Assembly: GCA_022453515.1 (NCBI GenBank)
Contig: JAJNNY010000036.1
Location: 186,001-250,000 of the forward strand
Direction: 5' to 3'
From: Astrocystis sublimbata
Taxonomy: Eukaryota; Ascomycota; Sordariomycetes; Xylariales; Xylariaceae
DNA: 64,000 bases
In this document: piece after piece, positions 36,541 through 47,856 of the stretch
Numbering within the stretch: the first letter of the stretch is position 1
How the letters are laid out: every line of letters begins with the position of its first letter
The notes under the pieces: generated by a model
Seen by the model: the letters and a program-made list of their open reading frames with translations, nothing else
Told to the model about the DNA's origin: nothing
The model's database searches: none
Position numbers and translations under genes: made by a program

Positions 36541-37687
36541 GGGTTGGTACAGGGACGGGAGAATGCATATTTACAAACTGTCAACTACCTGCCTACTACT
36601 GTCATGTGTCCTACGCGAACGACAAGGAGCTGGGCATACCATATTGTGCTGAGCCTGGTATGCCGGTTGTTGAGGGGCGAGTGATGCGATCTAGGCACCT
36701 ACCTATGGCAGTGACGCGCTGGTACAACACCTTCGACATCGAACACGGAATGAAATCCAGAGAATTCATGTTTACAGGCAAAAAGAACGAATCTCGATGG
36801 GTAGGGTGATTGATAACAAAACTGGTTGACAGATCACCAACGAGGAATGAATGACTGGCATAGCTTTGTATTTGAAACCATCAAAATAACTAGGCTGAAG
36901 AAGTCTAGATACCTTCTAGCTATTGAGTAAATGGCAAAGACAAATGATGAAATATCTTGTCTAAACTGACTAATGCTACCTAAATGAGTTTGGCTAGATC
37001 TGTGTGTGTATATGTTGTTGAAACATTTTCTTCCTAATCTTGTTATTTTTTCTTGTTTTGCGTTTGTAAGTATACCTGGTAAGTGCTTTCTATCTATGCG
37101 GTGTTGAAAAACGTGATGAGAAAAACCCTGGCGATATTCAAGTGAGCGAGCGACTTAAACAGTTGGAAATGTTGCGAGAACGAAACGGAAACGGAAAAAA
37201 AAACAGAGAGCGGAAAAATCTTCATAAAATGAAGAAAGTCTTGAACTTCAATAAAGGAATGAAAAAGAATTGAAGGAATGCGATGGCAGGGAAGAGAGCG
37301 GATCGGAAAGAGAAGAGGTAATGAATGAAACGCGAGCCCAGTCAAACATCTTCAATCGTCGTCGTCATCGTCAAGATCATCATCAATCATCGTCACTCAA
37401 ATCATATCAGGGGCATGCAGGTTGGGCGCGACGGCCTGCCACACCCGTAGCCTCCATGTGATATCACCACGGAAGAAGAACGTCGCAACAAGTAGGCAAG
37501 CAAGCATCGTGGCAGCAGGATGGACCAGCTGCACAAAGAGAGACCACTGTCATGTCATCAATATCACACCGTCATCGACCACTGCCATGAGAAGTAGCAG
37601 CAGAGCAGCGTTGTCAATCATCCTCCCCCCCCCCCCCCCTTCCTCGCTCTTGCTCCCTATCATGTCCTCAAGCTAGGCTGAGTCCCC
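36541..37687. other. Convergent intergenic region after RFA2; no gene seen
   Basis: Both flanking genes end into this 1.1-kb stretch, so it should hold their 3' UTRs. It is AT-rich to about 37340, then contains CATCATCGTC-type simple sequence and a run of 16 C residues (37625-37640). Small frames here lack recognisable content. Confidence 0.5.
37625..37640. repeat. Poly-C run (16)
   Basis: Sixteen consecutive C bases between the convergent RFA2 and acetyltransferase genes, about 50 bases beyond the stop of the latter. Run length may be affected by sequencing error. Confidence 0.9.
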
Positions 37688-38876
37688 TTACAGCGCTCGG
37701 TGAGTAGAGAAGCCGCTGTGTAGCTTGATAGGAATCGAGTGAGCGAGAGACACTGGGCGGGGCTCGCGTACCATGATCGTCAGACGCACGGGCGCGTGGG
37801 CCGCGGCGCCGCTGCTGGACACGTCTTTGTCATTACTGCTGTCGCTGGCCCCGGTGGTGGTGATGGTGCCAGGAAGAGCGGCCGCGAGGTCGGCGCCCAG
37901 GTAGACGTCGCGCTTGATCTCAAAGCCGAACTTCTTGTAGTACCCGTTGTTTCGCAGGGAGCTGGACTCCAGGTACATGGCGCGGCCTTCAGCGTCGGCC
38001 TGGAGTGGTGGAACTTGTCAGAAGAGGGACTTGTAGAAACATCCAGATTGCGCGATTATGGTTGCAGGATTAGGTAAGATTGTGCGGGAATTACATTGTC
38101 AGACTGGAAGGGGAGAAGATAAAGGAGGTGAGTTTTATAGGAAATGCGTGGTGATAGTGTGTAAAGATGCGGCGTATCATGATAGGAGACAAGACATACC
38201 TGAGCAGCCATGTGGTCGATGAGCTTCCTCGCGTAACCGCGGCGCTGCCCGCTGGGCTTAGTACCTAGGTAAACCAGATAGTACGAGTCGTTGTCCCGCT
38301 CGCCCATGACCTCGTGTTTCGTGTCATGGAGCACGGGCAGCAGCTCGTTGAAGTAGCGTCGACGGCCCTCAGCCGACAGTCGATAGTAGAGTCTCCACAT
38401 ACCACTGCGCAGGAGGGTCAGCCAGTCATCTGAGTCCTTGCCTGGCGGCATCCTTTTTCTTAAGTGTTAGCAGACCTTTGCTGATGTACGTATTGTTCAG
38501 TGCGAGTAAAGAACGGGAAATAGGAACGAGACCGAACATCGTTCGCTACCATTTATTCCACTAACCAGAGCGCGACAGCCTCGTAGTCTGGGCCGATGGT
38601 CGTCACGAGTCCCTTGTAGCAGTGGGAGGCCACGATGTACGCGAAGATGTCGACGTGGAGCCTCCACTTGGACTCGTCGCCGTCCTTGACATCCTCGGCA
38701 TCGAGCAGGTACTGTGTGAGCTCGTCAGTGGCAAAGGCCTGCGCCAGCGACAGCGCTGCTCCCTTGCACTCCGAGATGTCAATGGCACGGACTTGGTCCT
38801 CCCACTGCTCGGGCACGAGAGATCGTTTTCTCGTCTCAATAACGGTAGTGCTACTACTACTGCTTACGTGCGCCAT
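37688..38876 (-). CDS. GNAT-family N-acetyltransferase
   Basis: Three exons, 38876-38566, 38452-38200 and 37999-37688, give 291 residues. The GNAT fold is indicated by a central strand (SYYLVYLGTKP) leading into the acetyl-CoA pyrophosphate-binding loop QRRGYA at 173-178 and its helix (ARKLIDHMAAQA). A final strand and helix follow (MYLESSS, NNGYYKKFGFE), as in the common fungal acetyltransferases with an ALWMPPG motif near 102-108. The acceptor substrate cannot be told from sequence; small amines or drugs are possible. There is no signal peptide, so it is probably cytosolic. The first intron (38565-38453) ends in an A-rich AAG acceptor preceded by a good CTAAC branch point; this is the only junction that keeps the conserved ALWMPPG. 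The second intron is 38199-38000. Residues about 220-291 are less conserved and Ser/Thr/Ala-rich. The start is taken at MAHV; an in-frame upstream extension has poor composition. Confidence 0.85.
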
Positions 38877-40886
38877 GATGGACTTGGATAGTTTCTTGGT
38901 CTTGTTGATAACTTGGCTGGCTATAAGCGGTGTTAGTGGTGACCTATCGGCAACGAACATGAAAAGGACTAAAATGTGCTTATAGTTCGTGTAAGTACTT
39001 ACTTTAGGTATTAATATTCTGTATACTATCACCGGTATGAACTCTTGAGAGTTGACTTCTGGTGATAGGCATAAATCTTTTCGGATGCGATAGGCAGTTG
39101 AGGCTTGTGCGAATATCAACAGACATCAATGGTGATATTGTCGACCAACGACTCTGGCAACTTGGAGCGTATTGAGTTTGGGGTGATTGACGTCGTCACC
39201 AATGCTGTTGTGAAGACGAAAGATAGATCAAGACCGGACAGTAGTAATTGCACCGATGCGACAAATTGGGCTACTCTGGGATGTTGATGGGTTGAGTCGG
39301 ATGACAACACAGTAACGATGGCTTTCAAGAGATAGGTAACTCCAACAATAGGGACGACAGTGCAGTCTCTTTGTAGGTGGCCTGATCCCAGCAAAGCGGG
39401 AAAAGCTTAATGCTATAAGCAAGAGCAATTAGCTTGGGTTGTGCTTTATCCTGGTAAACTTAATCTCTGAAGAGTTTGGGTGCTCAACTTTGTTGTCTTC
39501 ACGATACTTTCCAGCTTAGAGAAGAGGACGTGGGAGAGAAGAAGAGGAATCTGGGCATTGCGGGACTTTCGGGTTCTTAAAGTGGCAAGATAGATAGAGC
39601 AGAGGACTTGTATACATCAAGTAGCACAGTGTTTGGGCGTCAAGCCAACTCTGGGCGTGGGATGCCGTGCAGGGAACCTCACTTACAAGCGGTCAGACTG
39701 TGAGCCGCAAACGAGAACCGAGTAGCCATCGCAACCAACACAGGGCGAGCAGAACAGGCTTCCACTGGGGCAACACTGTTCTCAGTGCCCACGACATATG
39801 TCATAATGGTCGCTTAGCCGGCTTGTTACGGCCCTCTGGTGTCACAGTCACAGTGCGGCAGACCCGACTTATCGGATCTTGGGTGGACGCGGAGGCGGGG
39901 AGTGATGAGTGCAACCCCCGTCACGGCCACGAAGTATGCATGTCGGCAGGCGCGGATTGGAGGGTCTGGTCAGACTGACAAGGTTCTTGGTGTGGGTTGT
40001 GCGTAGACGGGTAGGGAAAGCAACATGAGGACGCCTGGCATATGCAATGCAACTATCTATCATTACTATGTCAGATAGTCTTCCCACCTGCGGAATGGTC
40101 TGAGTGGGGTTTGCTGTGCTCTAGCCAGCTGATCAACCGGCCTATCGAGCTTGTCCCAATTTCCCTTGATAAGTTCGAGAGATGTGGTGACCTTTGACTG
40201 GGTATTGGTTGTCTCAAACATGTCTTAGTCTCTGGGTTCGAAACCCGGTGACATGGGCCCCCCCTCTATCTCCTATAAGGGTTCATTGCGTAAACATAGG
40301 TCATCGTTGTACATGCTGATTGAGTCGCTGATATTTGGCCGCTTTCGGCTGTACGAAGTAAGTCAACGTAGCAGATAAGGACGATTTGTTTCATCACACA
40401 ACATGTCATCACACCTATCTCCGTGCGTATGGATCGGGCCCCGGTGTCAAGGAGCGCGCGCCGGGTTCACCCCGCGTATCACCGTGAGACATGCAGAAGC
40501 GATAATCGCTAAGACCTGCAAAAGCCTCGTCTGACTGGGGCATGCGTGCAGTGTGCCAGCTAGAATGGCTCTCGTTGGTTTATGTAAATGTTTGTGTATT
40601 TGGGTATAACGTGATCCCATAGCCCTTGGGGTTCTGAATCGGTGAAGCAAATAATATAGCTCTGCTCCGTGGAACCGGTGAGGGTGGGGGGATATCTAGC
40701 ATCGTTGGTCGACCAATATCCAGAAATTCAGGTCTAGCCGCTAACAATCATCTGCGTGTTGAATCAATGCTTTCGCTGCCCAGCCTCAAAGACTTCCGTG
40801 ATTTCTCGGGATTTCATCTTTCTTCTCCTTCTCTTCATCCTGGCGTTTGCCCGTTGTTCTCTCCACTGCCGGCTGGTAAAGGGTAT
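38877..40886. other. Intergenic region between the GNAT gene and idi1; no gene seen
   Basis: Two kilobases upstream of the GNAT gene and downstream of idi1 (both on the minus strand). Reading frames at 39105-39428 and 39667-39978 overlap on opposite strands and carry no domain. A tRNA T-arm-like hairpin lies at 40219-40255. No complete tRNA could be folded around it. Confidence 0.5.
40219..40255 (+). other. T-arm-like nested hairpin
   Basis: An outer stem CATGTC/GACATG encloses an inner stem with GGGTTCGAAACCC, which resembles a tRNA T-arm (box B) joined to an acceptor stem. The region upstream does not supply a matching 5' acceptor strand or D- and anticodon arms at tRNA spacing, so it is not a functional tRNA as it stands. 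It could be a relic of a tRNA or of a tRNA-derived short element. Confidence 0.4.
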
Positions 40887-41785
<899 letters not shown>

Positions 41786-43242
41786 TTCGACGGTGTGGTA
41801 GCTGCACCACTCGCGTTGATCGGGTATGTAGGGGCGGATGACAAGAGGAATAGCAGACTTGAGGGGCGACGACGGCGTTTATCACGAGGAGCAGCGATAG
41901 AGGAGAGGTATAATAATAATAATTTATAAATGCAACAAATTGGGATTGGCAAGGGTCTAGTGTCCCCCAGCAGTGCCCCTCATCGCCCCCCCAGCGCCCC
42001 TCTAGTGCACGCTATTTCGGGCTGCAATATGATACCTTGCAGTGTCCAAGGTCCCTTACCCGAGTAAAAGTCACCTTGTCTGGCGGGCCTGGCAGGGACC
42101 TGGAGTGCTAAACTTGGTGTACCAGCATCTACGCTAGACTCACTGGGGGGACTGGTTCCCCATTTACGGCATTCTGCTGAGGTTATTTTAAGCACCTACC
42201 TTAGGTAGGTATCTACAACTTCAACTGCGATCAATGAATGTCTGTGCTTATCTCAACAGCCCCGACAGTACGGTTGCCCTGCATACCTGCACTCTTCGTT
42301 AGGCTGACCATGAAATGAACTAAAAATCAGTCGAGTAGCCAGCTATGGAGGCGCAATCTCAGTTGAGGACCATGATTACAATTCTAGAGCACTTACAGTA
42401 ACGGGTTACACATGAACTAAACCGTGGTGGGTAGTAAGGCGGGGATTACCTAAAGGTGGTCGGGAGTTTCCCAACTAAGATGCCCGAACACCGGCCGGGT
42501 GTAAGTGGTGTAAGTGTAAGTCGTCCAATCCATTCCCAGGCGAGCCAGGCATCACGACCCAATAGAGCGAGCCAGCCTCGCCAGCAACCTTGGAAATAAG
42601 CAATACCTAGGGCGGGATCCTCGGATCCTGCCTGTCCTTGTCCTGCACACCATAACAATAGCAGTACAACTCTATAACACCTCCAAAAATCCACGCCAGA
42701 TTACCGAGTCCCGAGATGCGTGATGGCTGCGCCATCATACATGACCTCCAACTTGGCCACTGCACAGCATGAGATCGCTCGCACCCGACACGCCCATCTG
42801 CATTGCCCGGGGAAAGAGAGGGGAGGCTATCGAGCTATAACCCGGAACGTACCGTCGCATCACGGCGATGCCAGTCAGATATCCCGGGTAAGTACTATGA
42901 CTGACATCCATGTAGAACCATACAATGTCAGAATGTGAAAAGACCTGAGTATTTGGAACCCATATACCCTCCATCATATGCCTACATACTACATAGTACT
43001 TGGCTCACTTAATGCGATACGTAAAACATTAGTAATCTTGGGGTCCGCGCCAGCCCGGCATATCATGTATCATGTCGTCGAAATCTAAAAAGTGCTAAAT
43101 ACAGCAGCAATCCTTCGCGCAAACACTAAGGTTGCGTTGCGCCGACACCCTCGCTCCCATGGCACCTATATATTCTAAACCCAAAACTCATCCCGGCAGC
43201 AACACAACGTAATGAAACCCGAATAAGACCTCGATGCGACGC
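41786..43242. other. Intergenic region between idi1 and the MATE gene; no gene seen
   Basis: This includes the promoter of idi1, with an AATAATAATAAT stretch near 41912-41925, and the 3' side of the MATE gene. A palindromic ACCTTAGGT element lies near 42197-42206. Frames at 42446-42694 (-) and 42720-42938 (+) have no recognisable content. Confidence 0.5.
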
Positions 43243-45405
43243 TCAACCAGACGCGTTACGGTGCTCGGCTTCGCGGACAGACTGCTCCCAGTCTCGGGTG
43301 GAGCAATACCAGTACTCAACTGCCCCGATCCTGCGCAAACACATTGGTCAGCACTACTCAGCTGCATGGAGTCGCATTCGAAGCCAACTTACAAGGCGAG
43401 ACCGATCGTCGTCCCGAGCCACAGACCAAACAGTTTCCAGCCGAACACGAATGCGGCCACGATCGAGATGGGCTCGGCGATCAGATAATAAACTATGAGG
43501 TTCGCATAGCCGCCAAACGATTGCTTGCCAATGCCTCGCAGGATACCGTCTTTGGGTTTCACGTGTTAGTGGATGCATCACATCACAGCTGTCTGGAGAA
43601 CAGACGGGGGAAATCCGAGAACTTACGAGCGATGGCGGCCAACACGTCAAACACCTGCATCACCGCGCACAACGGTAGGACACTGGCGACAATCTCGATG
43701 ACCTCTTGGTCATTGGTGAACAGCTGTGGGATCTGGAATCGCAAGCTCCAGAGCAGTGTCAGATTGAACACTCCGAGAATAAAGCCAATGCCGACCGCCT
43801 TGTATTGCGCATGGTCAGCAAGCAGTCTAGAAACGGCGAGTATGCAGTGCAATGCGTAACTTACCACTTTGGCGGACGTCTTCGCGGCACCCACAAGCTT
43901 CGCTCCGATCAAGTTGGCAATGCGTGTGGAGGACGCGATAGAAAAAGGGAACGGGATCATGTACATCGTCGCCGCAACCGTCACCAGGACGGACTGCGCT
44001 GCGAGATACGCGGTGCCGAAACGGGCGGACAGAAGCGTGAGAATTTCGAAGGCGAGCAACTCGGCTACAACCATGATCATGCCGGGGATCGCTAGCCGGA
44101 TCATCGGGCCCCAGTTGGTGAGTGCGCGTTTGGAAAACCCGCCCCAGCACTGATGTCCGTCTATAAATACAACATACAGAGCGAGCAGGATCGGCATCAG
44201 AGTCTGCGTGAATACCACGGCGATCGGGGCGCCCTTGAAGCCCAGACCGAAATGCCACACAAGCAGCCAGTTCACCAGCACATTGATAGGCGCCGATATG
44301 AGCAATACATACGTCGTAGCGGAAAACAAGCCTTGCGACTGTAGGAATCGCTTGCCGCCTTCGAACGCGGCGTAGCCCGGAATACCGCCGATGGCGATCC
44401 GGAGGTAGAGCCCGGCCAGGTCGGCGGCTTCCGGCTCGGGCACGAGGTAGCGGAGGATATCCCCTGCAAATACAAAGAACACGGAGATGGGGATCCCGAG
44501 AAGTAATAGGAAATACGTCATGCGCTGTAGTTGCAGACCTACAAGATGCCGATGGCCAGACCCGTACGCTTGGGCACAGAGAGTGTCGAGACTTGTCGCG
44601 AGACCCTGGAAGAAGGCGTAGCAGAAGATGTTCGCGGTCATTGTGCTCACTGACTACATGTTAGAGCACAGCAGAGCGGTTTCAGTATCGACTTGGGAAA
44701 CTTACAGGTAACAGCCCCGAGCTCCAGCTTCCCGATCCTACCCACTGTGAATACACTTGTGATATTGATGCTGTATTGCAGCATAAACGTCAATATCAGA
44801 GGAGGCGAGTTTCTCGCAATCGTCTTGGCCTCTCTCTGCCATGTGGTCTCGATGATGCCTTGCGCTACGGCAGCCTCCCACTGCGCGTCGAGCTGCTCTG
44901 CACTTGGCGTGGCCGGCTCCAGTGGGGGAAGGAGAGGCGAAGTCTCAGACTGTCCAAACGAAACCGTAGGGACCTCTTCATCGTGCGGCGTCCGTCTCTC
45001 TTTAGTTCTGAAAATAGTTCGTCGTAAACGGGCGAGTATTCCCGGCGTACCGCGCTTCGGCGGAAGCAGATGATTGTCTCTCAGAAGACTGCGTTCCGCA
45101 TCCCGGGACTTCTGTCGCTCGTCCCGTGTTAGACCGGGCTCGATCACTGGTACGTTGTCCACCACTGTCGGATGTCTGCTGTTGAAGGCAACGCCGCTGG
45201 GCTGTTTGTAGAGCACTGGCCCGAGTCCAGTCCCGTCTTGAGATTCATCGTCGTCAGAATCGACGCCGTCGACCACTTCGTTCTCCGAACACTCGGCTAG
45301 ATCGCGGTCGACAATATCCCGGGCCGACTGATTTGAGCCGGGGAATGAGGAAGCTATATGAGGGCCGGCGGTCCCTCTCTCGGGCACGGATTTCGGGCTA
45401 GACAT
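43243..45405 (-). CDS. MATE-family multidrug/toxin extrusion transporter
   Basis: Five exons, 45405-44706, 44649-43865, 43798-43627, 43549-43393 and 43330-43243, encode 633 residues. MATE proteins are multi-spanning antiporters that expel cationic or organic compounds using ion gradients; fungal members act at the vacuole or plasma membrane. The first 190 or so residues are a long polar, acidic and serine-rich cytosolic tail typical of fungal members. Then come about 12 hydrophobic segments: LTFMLQYSINI, LGAVTLSTMTANIF, QGLATSLDTLCAQAYG, FLLLLGIPISVFFVFAG and so on, with the MATE landmark LDTLCAQAYG near 249-258. The short tail after the last segment has TRDWEQSVREAE, a common fungal MATE ending. 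Splice sites are all GT-AG with frame kept (introns 44705-44650, 43864-43799, 43626-43550, 43392-43331). Substrate is unknown. It is not in an obvious biosynthetic cluster. Confidence 0.92.
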
Positions 45406-46479
45406 CTCGCGTGAGACAGAAATTCACCTTCTTGATCGTCGACACAGGGCACAGAACACGATGGTTAATAGCCGAGCTGATATTATGTATGATGCGTAAG
45501 TACTTGGCCATGATTTCCCTCAACATTTTTTTCTTTTCAGCCATCTAACCTTGTTGGTCTTGGTGTAAGTCGGAAGATCAACCGGTCCACCGGTACCATT
45601 GGAAAATCTCATGCAGTCAGCAAGACAGTGACTCATTCGGTACCGCATCTCAATTTTGGAAGGCCAAGAATGACTTCTCCATGTTACCTCGTCACATCGC
45701 GTGCTTGTCCGCAATGCGATAAATGTAGGTAATTCTTAGTCTTTGACAAAATGTGGCGGGGCCGCCACCGGATGCGGGCCTGGCGCATCAAGAATTGATA
45801 TCCTTCCGTACGCTATGTCGACCACTATGCCGTCTTGGCCCTTGTAGATCGACTAAGTCATGTTGCATTCCGCCTAGTCATGTCAAAGAGTCCGCTTGGA
45901 TACGCGCGCATATCAGCCCTCGACTTTAGCTTCATGCTTACCAGCTGAGCTGGTGGCGTATGACTTGACTAAAGTCTGGCATTGTGTCCTTTCATAAGGA
46001 AGGACTACAGATAGGTAAATGAGCGTCTGCCCTCATGAAAAGGCTATATATATATATAAAAAGACCTCGAAACTCAGATCTCTTAGATAGCTACGGCGCC
46101 GGTAATGGTTTGTCATTGAATGGAGATCAATATGCATGTGATGTTGACGGAGATCTTCCACACTAAGGCAAGGTAAGTAAGTCATTGTGGATAATTATTG
46201 GTTCGAGGGACCTGAGGTTGCCCCGGACCCTGAGCCTGACCACTGCCGAGCGCCAATAAGAATCCAGCCATCCACTCACTTCCCTGCCACTCCTCAACAT
46301 AACATCTATCAATATCAAATCTGTCGGACCACATCTTTACCCTCTTACTCAACGGAAACTGATAAGCTAGCTTATCAAATTGAAAGACACCTCAGTAGTA
46401 GAAATCAAGTAAACAATAAGTGGGATTGTATATAGAGGACCTCAGAGGGATTCTCCATTCATAAACCCCATCGCCGACA
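45406..46479. other. Divergent promoter region between the MATE and DUF202-type genes
   Basis: No gene seen in this 1.07-kb spacer. A TA dinucleotide run (about 46045-46058) lies about 420 bp upstream of the DUF202-type start. Frames at 45520-45714 (-) and 46187-46435 (+) carry no domain. Confidence 0.5.
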
Positions 46480-47288
46480 ATGCAGTCCCCTCAGAGGGAC
46501 CCGGAAGCCGACCCGGCGTGCTGCGTCGGCGCCTTCTCCCGTGCGCCGATCGAGGTCGACGACATCGACGATGACCTCACGGGTCATGGCCACAGCACCT
46601 TCACGACATGGCCGCTGCTGGGCCCGTTGCTGTTCGACAACGAGTCCAGCGATGCGCGGGACCACTGCGCGAATGAGCGAAGTGAGTATTTACCTACCTA
46701 CCGGGTCCAAGACCTTGAGTGCATTACCAGGTCGTTGTTCAACGCTCACTGAGTCGCTCTCGACACATACACTGCTGGCTAGTCAGGCATCTGCATTCAT
46801 GATCATCGTCACCACCCACTACATAATATAGATACACAATACAGAAACATCAAACTAACACCACCACCACCAGCCTTCCTCGCCACGCTCCGCCTGGCCG
46901 TCTACATGGCCATCGTAGCCGTCGCCATCGCGATATCCTTCCACCTGCGCCGGCCCCCGACGGCGTTCGAGCAGCACATAGCCAAGCCCCTGGGTCTCAT
47001 CTTCTGGGTGCTGTCCGTCGCATGCCTTGTCGTCGGCCTGGGGAATTATATCACCACCGTGAACAAGTACAGTCGCAAGGTGGCGATTGTGCAGAGTGGG
47101 TTATGGACGCAGGTAATTTCCTTCCCCTTGCTTTTTCGGGTTTTGCATTTATGAAAAGAAAAAAGGAGGAAGGGTCGATCTGATAATGTTGTCGTCTGTT
47201 CTAGTTCACCATGTCCTTCATCGCCTTCTCCATCTTCGCGACCTGCGTGGCGCTGCTCGTCATCGACATGATCCAAGACACCAAATAA
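46480..47288 (+). CDS. DUF202-type small membrane protein
   Basis: Three exons, 46480-46681, 46874-47112 and 47205-47288, give 174 residues. The N-terminal 67 residues are polar and acidic. Three hydrophobic segments follow: TLRLAVYMAIVAVAIAISF (about 72-90), LGLIFWVLSVACLVVGL (about 108-124) and FTMSFIAFSIFATCVALLVI (about 147-166). The RTFLATLRL start of the first span and the short loops match the DUF202/YidH-type fold, which in fungi is also seen as a small three-helix protein of the endomembrane or vacuolar system. Function is not known for this subgroup. The start is the first ATG after the TATA-like and leader region. Introns are 46682-46873 and 47113-47204, both GT-AG. The protein ends at TAA with a short polar tail (MIQDTK). 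Confidence 0.85.
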
Positions 47289-47856
47289 GTTTAAACAACA
47301 ACCGAATAATGGTAATTAAAATAATAATGTCTTATTTCGAAATGCGCAGTCTTCTCACCCTCCAGCCCTAACCTAACCTAACTTACATCAACTGGACGAA
47401 CAAAAATAGCGCGCAATGAAAGAGCCTCATTTACACCATCTGGGGCGAATTGGGTATAATCTAATATCATATCATTGGCAAGATATCTCGCTTGCTTACT
47501 TGATTTCGCATAACCCTATCTTTGCCCAGCAGAATGACTTACCCCAGGGCACCTAACAAATGCGACGGCGACGGCGACGGCTACTAAAAGGGCATAAGGT
47601 ACATGAATAGACGCTATTGATGTACATGGTATCATAAACTCGCACGCGATTTGAGAACTCCCACTTACTCACTCACCCGTCCATCGATACACACCCCAAT
47701 GAGACCCGACATGTCTCAACCCAGCCAAGAAAGCAAGCCACCTGCGTCTCCTAGACCATCACAGCCCACGTCCAATTCCAATACACGCATGTTTGTATGG
47801 GCCTATCTTTGCCCAGCGATCTCATGTCCACCCACACCTCCATCAGCCGGGGGAAC
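47289..47856. other. Convergent intergenic region; no gene seen
   Basis: Both neighbouring genes end here, so it holds their 3' UTRs. There is a short CCTAA-rich tract (about 47367-47383) and a GACGGC simple-sequence patch (about 47562-47580). Neither is long enough to be a telomere relic. Confidence 0.5.

Noticed and set aside
47367..47383. CCTAA repeats resembling telomeric sequence
   Set aside because: Only three units, pentamers and not TTAGGG hexamers, between two ordinary genes; not a telomere relic.
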